A stretch of 64,000 nt of DNA, from contig NZ_SODP01000001.1 of NCBI RefSeq assembly GCF_004365355.1, positions 310,001 through 374,000 on the forward strand. Reading direction: 5' to 3'. The notes below the pieces were generated by a model. The model had not been told where the DNA came from and did no database searches. It worked only from the letters and a program-made list of their open reading frames with translations. The DNA is from Kribbella pratensis (lineage in GTDB: Bacteria; Actinomycetota; Actinomycetes; Propionibacteriales; Kribbellaceae). Of the stretch, positions 7,523 to 16,673 are shown one piece after another. Made by a program: the position numbers and the translations under genes. The stretch's first letter is position 1. Each line of letters begins with the position of its first letter.

Positions 7523-8836
7523 TCAATCGCGCTCGGGCGCCGCTTCGCCAGTACTGATGAGCGGCGAGCCGTCCGCTGGTGCCGGGTTGGTCAGTGCCGG
7601 CGGGCCGCCTCGCCGGGCGTTGGTGGCGCGGAGCTTGAGATAGAGCGCCGGGATCGGTAGCCAGATCAGACCGGATGCCAGCAATGCAGCGCGCAGCGAG
7701 GCACGGCCGAGGGCGCCCAGCGGCGGGCCGCCGACGACCTGACCGATCGCGTTCGCCTGCGAGACCATCGAGATCACCGTCGCGCGTGACTTCGAGTCGA
7801 CGTGGCGGTTCAGCCAGGCGGACTCGATCGGGTAGGCGAGGGTGCCTGCGACGGTGTTCAGCCACATCGCGGCGAGCGCGAGCCAGAGGTTCCCGAGCAG
7901 CGCGAAGGAGCAGATGCCGACCACCTGCAGCATTGCCAGCGTCGCGAGGATGCCGGTCGGATGTGTTGCGGACAGGCGGTCGGGGGAGAGCCGGTTCAGC
8001 ACGAGGGACGTAAACAGCGACAGCAGGGTCCCGACGAGTGCGAGGACCGTGAACCAGAACGCGGGGTCCGACGTACCGAACACGGTCGGGAAGCTGAAGT
8101 TCAGGATCTTGACCGACCACAGCCGGTCGAAGGCCTCGCTGGCCAGGCCCGAGATCAGGCTGATGATCACCAGCGTGCGTACGACGGGACGCCGCCGGGC
8201 CGCGTCGAGGCCGCTCTTGAACGTCTCGGCCATCTGCCGGAACGTCTCGCGCTCGTGCTTCGGGGTCCGGTGGAAGTTCTGCTCACGCATGAAGACCGCG
8301 AGCATCAGGGCCAGCAGGATCATCCCGGCGCCGGAGATCGCCATCGGCAGCGGCAGGCTGATCAGACCGAGTGCGCCGGCGCTGACGATCCCGACGATCC
8401 TGCCGCCCAGTTCGAACTGCTGGGCGCGGACGAAGACCGGAGCGGCGCGCTCGGTGCCGATCTCGTCGGTGATCCAGGCCTGGTCGGCGCCCGAGGTGAA
8501 CGTGAAGCCGACGCCCCACAGCACCTGCGCGGCGAGGATCGCGAGGAACGCGGGCACCAGGCCCTGGAGCAGGAAGCCGGCGCCGATCAGGGCGAAGCCG
8601 ATGATGATCGAGAGCCGGCGGCTGTAGAGGTCGGCGACGATGCCGGTGGGGATCTCGAAGAGGAAGCAGGCGAGCTCGAGCGTGGTCCCGACCAGGACCA
8701 TCTGCAGCGGGTTCAGGCCGGCGTCGCGGACGTAATAGACCGCGCTGAGGGTGAAGGACAGTGCGGCGAGGAACGACCAGGCGGCGTTGTAGACGTAGTA
8801 CGTCCGAACAGCGTCCGCGGACCGGTAGACAGACAT
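7523..8836 (-). CDS. MFS transporter (12 TM), unknown substrate
   Basis: The 437-residue protein has about 12 membrane segments. Motif A appears in the form GIVADLYSRRLSIIIG, and FEIPTG in the second helix is typical of the MFS branch related to enterobactin and macrolide exporters. The start ATG at 8834-8836 follows a GGGAG at suitable spacing. It is a single gene convergent with the TerC gene and divergent, 313 bp away, from an ArsR gene. The C-terminal tail is hydrophilic (residues 410-437). Nothing nearby indicates the substrate. Confidence 0.85.
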   Translation of the reverse strand: MSVYRSADAVRTYYVYNAAWSFLAALSFTLSAVYYVRDAGLNPLQMVLVGTTLELACFLFEIPTGIVADLYSRRLSIIIGFALIGAGFLLQGLVPAFLAILAAQVLWGVGFTFTSGADQAWITDEIGTERAAPVFVRAQQFELGGRIVGIVSAGALGLISLPLPMAISGAGMILLALMLAVFMREQNFHRTPKHERETFRQMAETFKSGLDAARRRPVVRTLVIISLISGLASEAFDRLWSVKILNFSFPTVFGTSDPAFWFTVLALVGTLLSLFTSLVLNRLSPDRLSATHPTGILATLAMLQVVGICSFALLGNLWLALAAMWLNTVAGTLAYPIESAWLNRHVDSKSRATVISMVSQANAIGQVVGGPPLGALGRASLRAALLASGLIWLPIPALYLKLRATNARRGGPPALTNPAPADGSPLISTGEAAPERD

Positions 8837-9096
8837 GTCGAAGTGCTCCCGAAAGCGTGTGCGGGCATGACGAAGCGCGACCGGCGGTCCAGCGCTTGGC
8901 GTGACGCACGACGGCGGCCCGTGTCAGGCCCGCGGAGGTGCGCTTTCAGGAGCGGGTTTGCATGTCGCTCAGGGTAGACGAGACCCGGCGCGTCCGCCTC
9001 CGGATTTGCCGACCACAGGCGGTGATCCGGGGTACTATCGTTACTGCCTGGCCCGGCCGTTCCCCCGTGATGGTCGGGTCAGGTTTTCGCCGCATT

Positions 9097-9134
9097 GCGT
9101 AAGTAGATCCTTACGCGTAAGGTCCGGCTTACGC
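9097..9134. promoter_or_regulatory. Tandem overlapping operators for the ArsR-family regulator
   Basis: Two identical palindromes GCGTAAG-N6-CTTACGC lie at 9097-9116 and 9115-9134, sharing GC and repeating with an 18-bp period. They end 15 bp before the GTG start of the ArsR gene. The rest of the 313-bp gap to the divergent MFS gene (8837-9096) shows no gene and no feature I can support. Confidence 0.72.
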
Positions 9135-9149
9135 GATGGGAGGAGCGCT

Positions 9150-9443
9150 GTGGCGATCGAGATCGGCGCCGTCCTGACCGCGCTGGCCGACGCGTCCCGC
9201 CGCCGAATCGTGACCCGCCTGGCCCAGGGCCCTGCCACCACCGGCCAACTGGCCGAACTCCTCCCCATCAGCCGGCCCGCGGTGTCCCAACACCTCAAGA
9301 TCCTCCAGACAGCCGAGGTAGTCCGAACCACCCTCACCGGCCGCCACCGCTGGCACGAACTAAACCCCGAACCCCTCCAATCCCTCGCCGCCTGGTCCCT
9401 CGACGTGGTCGAGGCAACGAACAGGATCCCGAGCGACGTCTGA
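9150..9443 (+). CDS. ArsR-family winged-helix repressor
   Basis: The 97-residue protein is nearly all winged helix: GAVLTALADASRRRIVTRLA, then TTGQLAELLPISRPAVSQHL as the recognition helix and a wing with TLTGRHRWHELNPEPL. There is no cysteine metal site, so this looks like the non-metal branch often paired with SRPBCC or kinase genes. I chose the GTG at 9150, preceded by GGGAGG 6 nt away; the frame is open upstream but runs through the operators. The stop overlaps the next start (TGATG), coupling it to the kinase gene. Two tandem palindromes just upstream suggest autoregulation. Confidence 0.87.
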   Translation: MAIEIGAVLTALADASRRRIVTRLAQGPATTGQLAELLPISRPAVSQHLKILQTAEVVRTTLTGRHRWHELNPEPLQSLAAWSLDVVEATNRIPSDV

Positions 9444-10252
9444 TGCCTCTTTCGTTGGACGCGATCGTGGCCGCACTCGGTCTCGACGCGGAGCGCATCG
9501 AACCGACCCGACCAGGTGATGACGACTCTGCAGGCAACGGCAACTGGCATCTGTGGACGCGGGACGGTGAGCACCACGTCCTCCGTCGCTATCACGTGCT
9601 GCGGAGCGAGTTGGACCTCGCGTACGAGACCAAGGTTCTCGACCACCTCACGGGACGCGGATGGTGCGTACCCGCGAAGATTGCCGGCCCGATCCGGTAC
9701 GACGACCGCCTGTGGGCCGTCACGCAGTTCGTGCCGGGGCAGCCGCACAAGGAAGAGACTGCGGCACAGCAAGCCGAGCGGGGCGAGTTGCTGGCCCGCC
9801 TCCACGCTGACTTGCGCGACCTCGAACTCGGGTCGCGGCCTGGGTTCTTTCAGGCGGCTGACCTCGACGTGATGGGGGAGTTCCAGAGCTGGGAGCGCGG
9901 AGTCGACCTGCTGCGACTGCCGCAGACGATCGTCCACGGCGACTTCGCCAGCTGGAACGTGCATTTCGACGACGACGGCAGGCTCGCCGGCGTGATCGAC
10001 TTCGACCTCGCTCACCCCGACAGCCCCGCCTGGGAGTTCGTGATCGCGCGGCTGGATCTGGCGCCTGGATTGCTGACCGGATACCAACGGGCAACTACGC
10101 ATCCACTCAACGAATCCGAGCTTGCCGCGATCGAGCCGTTACAAGCTGTGTTGCAGGTGTTGATGGTGATGGCGGGGCTGTGGAACGGGCAGCACGGCGG
10201 GCGGTTCGACGAGGCGATGATCACCCGGCATCTGGACAAGTTCGGGTCTTGA
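9443..10252 (+). CDS. Aminoglycoside phosphotransferase-fold small-molecule kinase
   Basis: The 269-residue protein carries the APH/choline-kinase catalytic loop IVHGDFASWNVHFDDDG and the metal-binding IDFDLAH, with a weakly defined ATP lobe in front (HHVLRRYHVLRSELDLAYE). Family members phosphorylate aminoglycosides, choline, homoserine or other alcohols; the substrate cannot be read. The start overlaps the stop of the ArsR gene by one base, so the kinase is under that regulator. The sequence lacks features that would make it a proven resistance enzyme. Confidence 0.8.
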   Translation: MPLSLDAIVAALGLDAERIEPTRPGDDDSAGNGNWHLWTRDGEHHVLRRYHVLRSELDLAYETKVLDHLTGRGWCVPAKIAGPIRYDDRLWAVTQFVPGQPHKEETAAQQAERGELLARLHADLRDLELGSRPGFFQAADLDVMGEFQSWERGVDLLRLPQTIVHGDFASWNVHFDDDGRLAGVIDFDLAHPDSPAWEFVIARLDLAPGLLTGYQRATTHPLNESELAAIEPLQAVLQVLMVMAGLWNGQHGGRFDEAMITRHLDKFGS

Positions 10253-10272
10253 CATGAGGACCGGCGGGCGGG

Positions 10273-10306
10273 TTGACTGCTATATAGTTAACGGAAGAAA
10301 TAAATT
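10273..10306 (+). promoter_or_regulatory. AT-rich promoter/operator patch upstream of the sugar ABC operon
   Basis: Within the 346-bp gap before the permease genes, TTGACT (10273-10278) is followed by CTATATAG, GTTAAC and AAATAAATT, a marked AT island. It probably holds the operon promoter, with CTATATAG as a possible operator core, but I cannot fix the -10 box. The transcript would have a 5' UTR of about 290 nt. In the rest of the gap I see only a GTTGC-N5-GCAAC palindrome at 10412-10426. Confidence 0.45.
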
Positions 10307-10598
10307 GTGGATCGGTCCGGTGTCGGTGGCTCAGAGCGACTCCGGGCTTGATCGGTGTGTGCCCGGATCCGGTGGCTGGCCATCGGATCATTCGGCGTTT
10401 GCCGCCCGGTAGTTGCTGCAGGCAACACCGGATTCTCCTTGTGTGCAAGGGAATCGGGCGTATCGGTCACCGTCCGGTATCGACCGGGCCGGGAAGTCTT
10501 CCGCTCCGGAGGGGTTGTGTGTCATCCTCCGGGATAGCGAAACCCGAGATCCTATCGGATATCGGTTCCACTCCAGCGCGTGAGGGAAAGGATGCGGA

Positions 10599-11600
10599 GT
10601 GAGCGCAACCTTCGAGGTGAAACCGGCGCCGGCGCCAGCGGCGCCGCGGGCGGGTGAGACGGCTGCCCGGAAGCCACCGCGAACGTCCCGGCGGACCCAG
10701 GCCCGGCGGAGCCTGCGGCGGCATTGGCAGCTGTACCTGCTGGTCGTCGTACCGCTCGCGTACTTCGTCATCTTCAAGTACATCCCGATCGCCAACGCGG
10801 TGATCGCTTTCAAGGACTACAGCCCGGTCAAGGGCCCGTGGGGCAGCGACTGGGTCGGCTTCAAGAACTTCGAGCTGTTTTTCCAGAATCCGGTGTTCTG
10901 GACCCTGGTGAAGAACACCTTCCTGCTGTCGGTCTACACGGTGCTCGCCAGCTTCCCGATCCCGATCATCCTGGCGATCGCGCTGAACGAGATCCGTAAC
11001 GGCCGGTTCAAGAAGACCGTCCAACTGGTCACGTACGCGCCGTACTTCATCTCCACCGTCGTGGTGGTCTCGATGACGATCCTGGTGCTGTCGCCACGGC
11101 TCGGTTTCGTGAACGACGCGATCGGGCTGTTCGGCGTACCGTCGATCGACTTCCTCGGGAACCCGAACTACTTCCGTCACATCTACGTCTGGTCCGACGT
11201 CTGGCAGACCACCGGGTACTCCGCGGTGATTTACCTGGCCGCACTGTCCGGCATCGACCCCGCGCTGCACGAGTCGGCGCGGATCGACGGCGCCAGCCGG
11301 TTGCAGCGGATCCGGCACGTCGACCTGCCGGGGATCATGCCGACCGCGGTGATCATCCTGGTGCTCGGCGTCGGCAACATCATGTCGATCGGGTTCGAGA
11401 AGGCGTTCCTGCTGCAGAACCCGCTGAACACCGCGCAGTCCGAGATCATCGCCACCTACGTCTACAAGACCGGTCTGCTGAACGCGGACTTCAGCATGGC
11501 GACCGCGATCGGGCTCTTCAACTCGGTGATCAACCTCTTCCTCCTGCTCGGCGTGAACTTCGTCGCCAAGCGCATCACCGGAAACGGACTCTGGTCATGA
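10599..11600 (+). CDS. Sugar ABC transporter permease (LplB/YteP type)
   Basis: The 333-residue protein has six membrane segments after a basic cytoplasmic start (residues 1-40, rich in Arg). The EAA loop that docks the ATPase reads ESARIDGASRLQRIRHVDLP near residue 225. The family (CUT1, LplB/YteP) imports oligosaccharides such as rhamnogalacturonan or alginate pieces. The GTG start at 10599 follows GAAAGGA. Its end overlaps the second permease gene by 4 nt. No ATPase gene is in the operon, as is usual where a shared MsmK-type ATPase serves several importers. Confidence 0.9.
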   Translation: MSATFEVKPAPAPAAPRAGETAARKPPRTSRRTQARRSLRRHWQLYLLVVVPLAYFVIFKYIPIANAVIAFKDYSPVKGPWGSDWVGFKNFELFFQNPVFWTLVKNTFLLSVYTVLASFPIPIILAIALNEIRNGRFKKTVQLVTYAPYFISTVVVVSMTILVLSPRLGFVNDAIGLFGVPSIDFLGNPNYFRHIYVWSDVWQTTGYSAVIYLAALSGIDPALHESARIDGASRLQRIRHVDLPGIMPTAVIILVLGVGNIMSIGFEKAFLLQNPLNTAQSEIIATYVYKTGLLNADFSMATAIGLFNSVINLFLLLGVNFVAKRITGNGLWS

Positions 11601-12547
11601 GCGTCACACTGCAAGGCTTCCGGCGTACGGCGCAGCGTCCGGACAGCTCGAAGCGCACCGCGATCGAGGAGACGCGGACCGACAAGATCTTCCTGGCCGG
11701 CGTGAAGATCATGCTCTGGCTGGCATTGATCATCGTCGCGGTCCCGCTGATCTACATCGTCGCGAACTCGTTCAGCAGCCCGTCGGCGGTGAGTGCGGGG
11801 CGGGTGCTGTTCTGGCCGATCGAGCCGAGTATCCGTGCCTACAAAGAAGCCTTCAGCGATCCGCTGATCATGAAGGGCTACCTGAACTCGTTCATCTACG
11901 CGATCGGCGGGACACTGATCAGTGTCACGCTGACGATCGCGATCGCGTACCCGCTGTCCCGCCGGACGTTCTTCGGCCGGAACGTGATCATGAGCGTGCT
12001 GATCTTCACGATGCTGTTCTCCGGCGGCCTGATCCCGACGTACCTGGTGGTCCAGGACCTCGGGATGCTGAACACCCGCTGGGCGATGGTGATCCCGAGC
12101 GCGATCGGGGTCTGGCAGGTGATCATCGCCCGCACGTTCTTCCGCTCGACGATCCCGGACGAGCTGTACGAGGCGGCCACCATCGACGGGGCCAGTGACC
12201 TGCGCTTCCTGTGGTCGATCGTGCTGCCGCTGTCGAAGCCGGTGATCGCGGTGATCGCGCTGATGTACGCGATCTTCCAGTGGAACAGCTACTTCGACGC
12301 CCTGATCTATCTCAAGGATCCCGGTCTGTACCCGCTGCAGATCGTGCTCCGCAACGTGCTGATCCTGAACACCCTCACCGGATCCACCACCACGACGAAC
12401 CTGGCCCAGCAGCTCGAACAGCAGCAGCTGGCCAACGTCCTCAAGTACGCGCTGATCGTCATCTCGAGTCTGCCCGTACTGATCATCTACCCGTTCGTCG
12501 CCCGCCACTTCACCAAGGGCGTAATGGTCGGCGCGGTCAAGGGCTGA
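11597..12547 (+). CDS. Sugar ABC transporter permease (YtcP type)
   Basis: The 316-residue protein is the partner permease: six membrane segments, an N-terminal cytoplasmic tail of about 35 residues, and an EAA loop (YEAATIDGASDLRFLWSIVL). The ATGA overlap with the first permease gives equal synthesis of the heterodimer. The C-terminal ARHFTKGVMVGAVKG ending is characteristic of YtcP-like permeases. It is followed after 30 bp by the binding-protein gene. Confidence 0.9.
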   Translation: MSVTLQGFRRTAQRPDSSKRTAIEETRTDKIFLAGVKIMLWLALIIVAVPLIYIVANSFSSPSAVSAGRVLFWPIEPSIRAYKEAFSDPLIMKGYLNSFIYAIGGTLISVTLTIAIAYPLSRRTFFGRNVIMSVLIFTMLFSGGLIPTYLVVQDLGMLNTRWAMVIPSAIGVWQVIIARTFFRSTIPDELYEAATIDGASDLRFLWSIVLPLSKPVIAVIALMYAIFQWNSYFDALIYLKDPGLYPLQIVLRNVLILNTLTGSTTTTNLAQQLEQQQLANVLKYALIVISSLPVLIIYPFVARHFTKGVMVGAVKG

Positions 12548-12577
12548 ACCCGGCCCACTTCAGAGAGGAACACAGCA

Positions 12578-14239
12578 ATGCGCTCATCCGTGAGCAAGGT
12601 CGTCGCGCTGGCGGCCGCCGGTGCGCTCGCCCTGGCGGCGTGCAGCTCGGACAAATCGTCCAAGGGAGCGGCGAACGAGACCTCGGCCGACGGCAAGGTC
12701 GTCATCGACACGTTCACGCCGTCGGACTCCAGCACCAACCTGACCACCAACGCGGTCACCAAGATCGTCAGCGACAAGTTCAAGATCCAGTTCCGCTGGC
12801 AGACCACGACGTACGACGCCGGGCCGGCCAAGGAGAAGCGGCAGATCGCGCTGGCCAGCGGCGACTACCCGGACCTGTTCTTCCTGATCCCGTGGGTCGA
12901 CGCGTTCACCCAGGCCGAGGTGCTCAAGCTCGGCCAGCAGGGCGTCGCGGTGCCGCTCGAGGGCCTGATCAAGGACAACGCGCCGAACATCCAGAAGGTG
13001 CTCGACAGCAACAAGGAATACAAGGAGATGGCGACCGCGCCCGACGGTCACATCTACGCGCTGCCGCAGTGGGCCGACTGCTTCCACTGCACCTACCCGG
13101 ACAAGCTGTGGATCAACAGCACCTGGCTGAAGAAGCTCGGCCTGCAGGTGCCCAAGACCACCGATGACCTGCGTAAGGTGCTCGAGGCGTTCAAGACCAA
13201 GGACCCGAACGGCAACGGCAAGGCCGACGAGATCCCGATGACCACCGACGTCCAGGACAGCAGCCTGATCGCGTACCTGATGAACGCGTTCGCCTATGAC
13301 CCGGTCGGCGCGAACAACGGCGTACGGTCGCTGCTCACCCTGAACGGCGACAAGGTCGTCACGCCGGTGACCTCGGACCAGTGGAAGGAAGGCCTGAAGT
13401 ACATCCACGGCCTCTACAAGGACGGCCTGATCGACCAGGCGGCGTTCACCCAGAACGCGCAGGCGCTGCAGGCGCAGGGCAACGACCCGAAGGCGGTCAA
13501 GCTCGGATCGGTGCCGGTCCTGTGGCCGGGCATCTTCGTCCAGCTCGACTCCAAGGACGGCCGCGACAAGCAGTACGACGCCGTTCCGCCGCTGACCGGT
13601 CCGGAGGGCAAGAGCTACACCGGGTACAACCACCCGACCTCGACCGGCTACACGTTCATGCTGACCAACAAGGCCAGTAAGGAGGCCCAGGTCGCGGCGA
13701 TCAAGATGCTCGACTGGATCTACAGCGACGAGGGTCAGATGATCACCAACATGGGCCCGGAGGGTGTCGGCTGGACCAAGCCCGCTGCCGGTGACATCGC
13801 GCTCGACGCCAGCACCAAGCCGCTGTACAAGCCGGCGCAGAACGCCCCGAAGAACATCAGCTGGGGCGCGCTCGGTCAGTACAACAACACGTTGGCCTTC
13901 CGGAACGCGCAGGTCGTGCCGAAGGACATCTACTCGGGCGCCGGTCTGGAGCGGCGGCTGTGGGAGGCGACCAAGCAGTACGAGGGACATGTCGACAAGT
14001 CGCAGTGGTTCCCCCAGTCGTTCATGTGGCCGGACCCGAGCCTGAGCGGTGAGATCGCCACGCTGCAGACGAACCTGAACAACTACGTGAACCAGAACCA
14101 GTTGGCGTTCATCACCGGTTCGAAGAACATCGACACCGACTGGGACGCGTACGTGAAGGGTCTGGAGAGCACCGGCATGCCGCGGTACCTGCAGATCAAC
14201 CAGCAGGCCTACGACAAGTACAAGTCCGGGAGCAAGTAA
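12578..14239 (+). CDS. Extracellular solute-binding lipoprotein of the sugar importer
   Basis: The 553-residue protein has a lipoprotein signal ending in the lipobox LAAC (Cys near residue 22) and a Ser/Lys-rich tether. The rest is a large cluster-type binding protein of the LplA/YtcQ kind. It includes KEKRQIALASGDYPDLFFLI and a Ca-binding-like loop with KDPNGNGKADEIP. It should be anchored outside the membrane and deliver an oligosaccharide to the two permeases encoded just before. A GAGAGG Shine-Dalgarno precedes the ATG. The downstream GH95 gene points to fucosylated glycans, but the ligand is inferred only from that neighbour. Confidence 0.9.
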   Translation: MRSSVSKVVALAAAGALALAACSSDKSSKGAANETSADGKVVIDTFTPSDSSTNLTTNAVTKIVSDKFKIQFRWQTTTYDAGPAKEKRQIALASGDYPDLFFLIPWVDAFTQAEVLKLGQQGVAVPLEGLIKDNAPNIQKVLDSNKEYKEMATAPDGHIYALPQWADCFHCTYPDKLWINSTWLKKLGLQVPKTTDDLRKVLEAFKTKDPNGNGKADEIPMTTDVQDSSLIAYLMNAFAYDPVGANNGVRSLLTLNGDKVVTPVTSDQWKEGLKYIHGLYKDGLIDQAAFTQNAQALQAQGNDPKAVKLGSVPVLWPGIFVQLDSKDGRDKQYDAVPPLTGPEGKSYTGYNHPTSTGYTFMLTNKASKEAQVAAIKMLDWIYSDEGQMITNMGPEGVGWTKPAAGDIALDASTKPLYKPAQNAPKNISWGALGQYNNTLAFRNAQVVPKDIYSGAGLERRLWEATKQYEGHVDKSQWFPQSFMWPDPSLSGEIATLQTNLNNYVNQNQLAFITGSKNIDTDWDAYVKGLESTGMPRYLQINQQAYDKYKSGSK

Positions 14240-14279
14240 CTCCTCATGTCTGTACCGATGCCACGCCTCCGGCGCGGCG

Positions 14280-14370
14280 GGTCATGGGGCTGTAACTCCC
14301 GTCCTTCCCTCGTCGCTCCGGTCGCTTCGCTCCCTCCGCTCCTCAGTCCAGGCCGGGAGGCCCCATGACC
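14280..14370 (+). promoter_or_regulatory. Long-range inverted repeat masking the GH95 start codon
   Basis: GGTCATGGGGC (14280-14290) is the exact complement of GCCCCATGACC (14360-14370), which contains the ATG of the GH95 gene; 69 nt lie between. Pairing in the mRNA would bury the start codon next to its GGGAGG Shine-Dalgarno. It could lower enzyme synthesis relative to the importer or act as a processing site. No function is proven. Confidence 0.45.
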
Positions 14371-16647
14371 GGCGAACTGTGGTTCCGCACCCCTGCACCT
14401 GATTGGTTCGAGGCTTTGCCGGTGGGCAACGGGCATCTCGGCGGGAAGGTGTTCGGCCGGGTCGGTGAGGAGCGGATCGCGCTCAACCTCGACGACGTCT
14501 GGTCGGGTGACGGTCCGCGCACCTTGACGGTGCCGGACGGGCCGGCGGTGCTGGCCGACGTACGGCGGTTGTTGCTGGAGGAAGGTGATCGGCTGGCGGC
14601 CACCGAGCGGACCCGCGCGTTACAGGGTCCGTTGGTGGAGTCGTACCAGCCGCTCGCCGACCTGGTGATCCGGTCGGCCGGCGTGGGTGCGGACTACAGG
14701 CGGAGTTTGGACCTGCGCACCGGGATCGTCGGTGTGGACTACACAGTGGACGGCACCCGGTTCCGGCGTGAGACCTTCGTGTCCACCCCGGACCAGGTGA
14801 TGGTGTGGACGATCACGGCCGGCCGGCCGGGTGCTGTCGATCTCGAACTGTCGTTGGAGAGTCAGCATCCGGTCCGGCCGGAAGTTGCCGATGGCACCTA
14901 TGGCGTCGTCGGGCATGCGCCGTCGGATCTGACGATCGAGTACCGGGATCGGCCGGATCCAATCCGGTACGAGGAAGGGCGCGGGATCGGGTTCGGTGTC
15001 GCGCTCCGGGCGCTGGTCGATGGTGGGACGTCGGTGGCTTCGGACGCGGGCGTTGTGGTCCGTGGTGCGGACAGCGTGACAGTCGTGTTGTCGGCGGCAA
15101 GTACGTTCGCCGGCTGGTCAGTGCCGCCGGGGCGGGATCCGTTGGTTGCTTTGGCTGCTGCGGTGGAGGTCCTCGATTCGGTTGCTGTGGACAAGCTTCG
15201 TGCGCGTCATGTCGAGGATCATGCGACGCTGTACGACCGTTCGTCGCTTTCGTTGGGTGCGCCCAGTGAATTGCCGACCGACGAGCGGATCAAGGCGGCA
15301 GCTGCCGGGGGCAACGATCCGGACCTGGTCGCGCTGACCTTCAACTTCGGGCGGTACCTCTTGATGGCGTCCTCCCGCCCCGGGACGCAGGCGGCCAACC
15401 TGCAAGGCATCTGGAACCAGGACCGCCGGCCGATGTGGGCCAGCGACTGGACCAACAACATCAACACCCAGATGAACTACTGGCCGGCTGACCTGACCGG
15501 CCTTCACGAGTGCTTCGACCCTCTGGTCGACTTGATCGAGGGCCTGGCGTCGTCCGGCGCCGAGACCGCGCGGATCCTGTACGACGCGCCGGGGTGGGTC
15601 TCGCATCACAACGCGGACCTGTGGCGCGCGACCTGGCCGGTCGGCGCGGGTGGTGACGATCCCGTCTGGGCGATGTGCGCGACCTGCGGGGTCTGGCTGA
15701 CGGCGCATCTGATGGAGCACTACCGGTTCACGCTGGACGTGGATTTCCTCCGCGACCGGGCGTACCCGTTGATCGCAGGCGCGGCGGAGTTCGTGCTCTC
15801 GATGCTCGTCGAGGATGGCGATGGAGTGCTGCAGTTCATCCCGTCGACGGCGCCGGAGCATCATTTCATCTTGCCGTCGGGCTCGAAGGCTTCCGTCGAC
15901 CTGACCTCGACGTACGACATCTGGCTGATCCGCGAACTGTTCGCGAACCTGGCTGAAGCCGCTGAGGCCCTGGGGCTCGACTCGTCGTTGACTTCGCGTG
16001 CTGCGGCGGCTCGTGATCGCCTGCCTTCGGTGCGGGTGACGCCGGACGGCCGGTTGTACGAGTGGCCGACGGACTGGCAGCCGTCCGAGCCGCAGCATCG
16101 GCATCAGTCGCATCTTTACGGGTTGTATCCGGGCGCCGAGATCGACCCGACGCGTACGCCGGAGTGGGCTGCGGCCGCGCGTGCTTCCTTGGACCTGCGG
16201 ACCGATGACGCTGTGAACGGTGGCTGGACCGCGGCCTGGTTGGTGGCGCTGTGGGCGCGATTGTTCGAGCCTTCGAAGGCAGTTGCAGTGATTCAGGACT
16301 ATCTGGGTCGACTCGTGTCGGACAACCTTCTGCACCGCGACGGCGACATCTTCCAGATCGACGCGAACTTCGGGATGACCGGCTGCATCCCGGAGCTATT
16401 GCTGCAGAGTCACACCGACGTGATCCGCGTTCTGCCGGCACTGCCGTCCGAGTGGCCCGACGGCTCGTTCCGCGGGCTGCTTGCGCGGGGCGGTCTGTCG
16501 TTCGACGTGGCGTGGCGGGACGGCGTACTGACGGAGGCCGTCGTACGGGCGTCGCATGCGGGCACGCACCGCATCGTGTTGCCGGACGGGGAGCGGACTG
16601 TGGAGCTCGCGGCCGGCCAACAAGTGGACCTGGTTAGGTCTGCCTAA
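14365..16647 (+). CDS. GH95 alpha-L-fucosidase (or alpha-L-galactosidase)
   Basis: The 760-residue protein matches GH95 throughout: the N-terminal beta-domain (GNGHLGGKVFGRVGEERIALNLDD), then an (alpha/alpha)6 barrel. Likely catalytic positions are the Asn pair in NNINTQMNYWPAD (N365 and N367), the acid in STAPEHHF (E498) and the aspartate in QIDANFGMTG (D666); these fit the residues known in Bifidobacterium AfcA. There is no signal peptide, so it works in the cytoplasm on imported oligosaccharide. It follows the binding-protein gene by 125 bp and is probably in the same operon. The stop codon lies inside the iron box of the next gene. Confidence 0.88.
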   Translation: MTGELWFRTPAPDWFEALPVGNGHLGGKVFGRVGEERIALNLDDVWSGDGPRTLTVPDGPAVLADVRRLLLEEGDRLAATERTRALQGPLVESYQPLADLVIRSAGVGADYRRSLDLRTGIVGVDYTVDGTRFRRETFVSTPDQVMVWTITAGRPGAVDLELSLESQHPVRPEVADGTYGVVGHAPSDLTIEYRDRPDPIRYEEGRGIGFGVALRALVDGGTSVASDAGVVVRGADSVTVVLSAASTFAGWSVPPGRDPLVALAAAVEVLDSVAVDKLRARHVEDHATLYDRSSLSLGAPSELPTDERIKAAAAGGNDPDLVALTFNFGRYLLMASSRPGTQAANLQGIWNQDRRPMWASDWTNNINTQMNYWPADLTGLHECFDPLVDLIEGLASSGAETARILYDAPGWVSHHNADLWRATWPVGAGGDDPVWAMCATCGVWLTAHLMEHYRFTLDVDFLRDRAYPLIAGAAEFVLSMLVEDGDGVLQFIPSTAPEHHFILPSGSKASVDLTSTYDIWLIRELFANLAEAAEALGLDSSLTSRAAAARDRLPSVRVTPDGRLYEWPTDWQPSEPQHRHQSHLYGLYPGAEIDPTRTPEWAAAARASLDLRTDDAVNGGWTAAWLVALWARLFEPSKAVAVIQDYLGRLVSDNLLHRDGDIFQIDANFGMTGCIPELLLQSHTDVIRVLPALPSEWPDGSFRGLLARGGLSFDVAWRDGVLTEAVVRASHAGTHRIVLPDGERTVELAAGQQVDLVRSA

Positions 16648-16652
16648 CCTTG
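16634..16652. promoter_or_regulatory. Iron box (IdeR/DmdR type)
   Basis: The 19-bp site TTAGGTCTGCCTAACCTTG matches the actinobacterial iron-box consensus (TTAGGTTAGSCTAACCTAA) at 15 of 19 positions by eye. It lies 22 bp before the GTG of the siderophore-binding lipoprotein and overlaps the end of the GH95 gene. Repression under iron sufficiency is expected. Confidence 0.78.
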
Positions 16653-16673
16653 GTTGTTGTAGGCTCAACGTTC

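Noticed and set aside
8901-9149. Long N-terminal extension of the ArsR protein
   Set aside because: It would translate the operator region; the winged-helix domain begins right after the GTG at 9150.
16650-16673. TTG start for the siderophore-binding lipoprotein
   Set aside because: It sits in the iron box, and the GTG at 16674 begins a standard lipoprotein signal.
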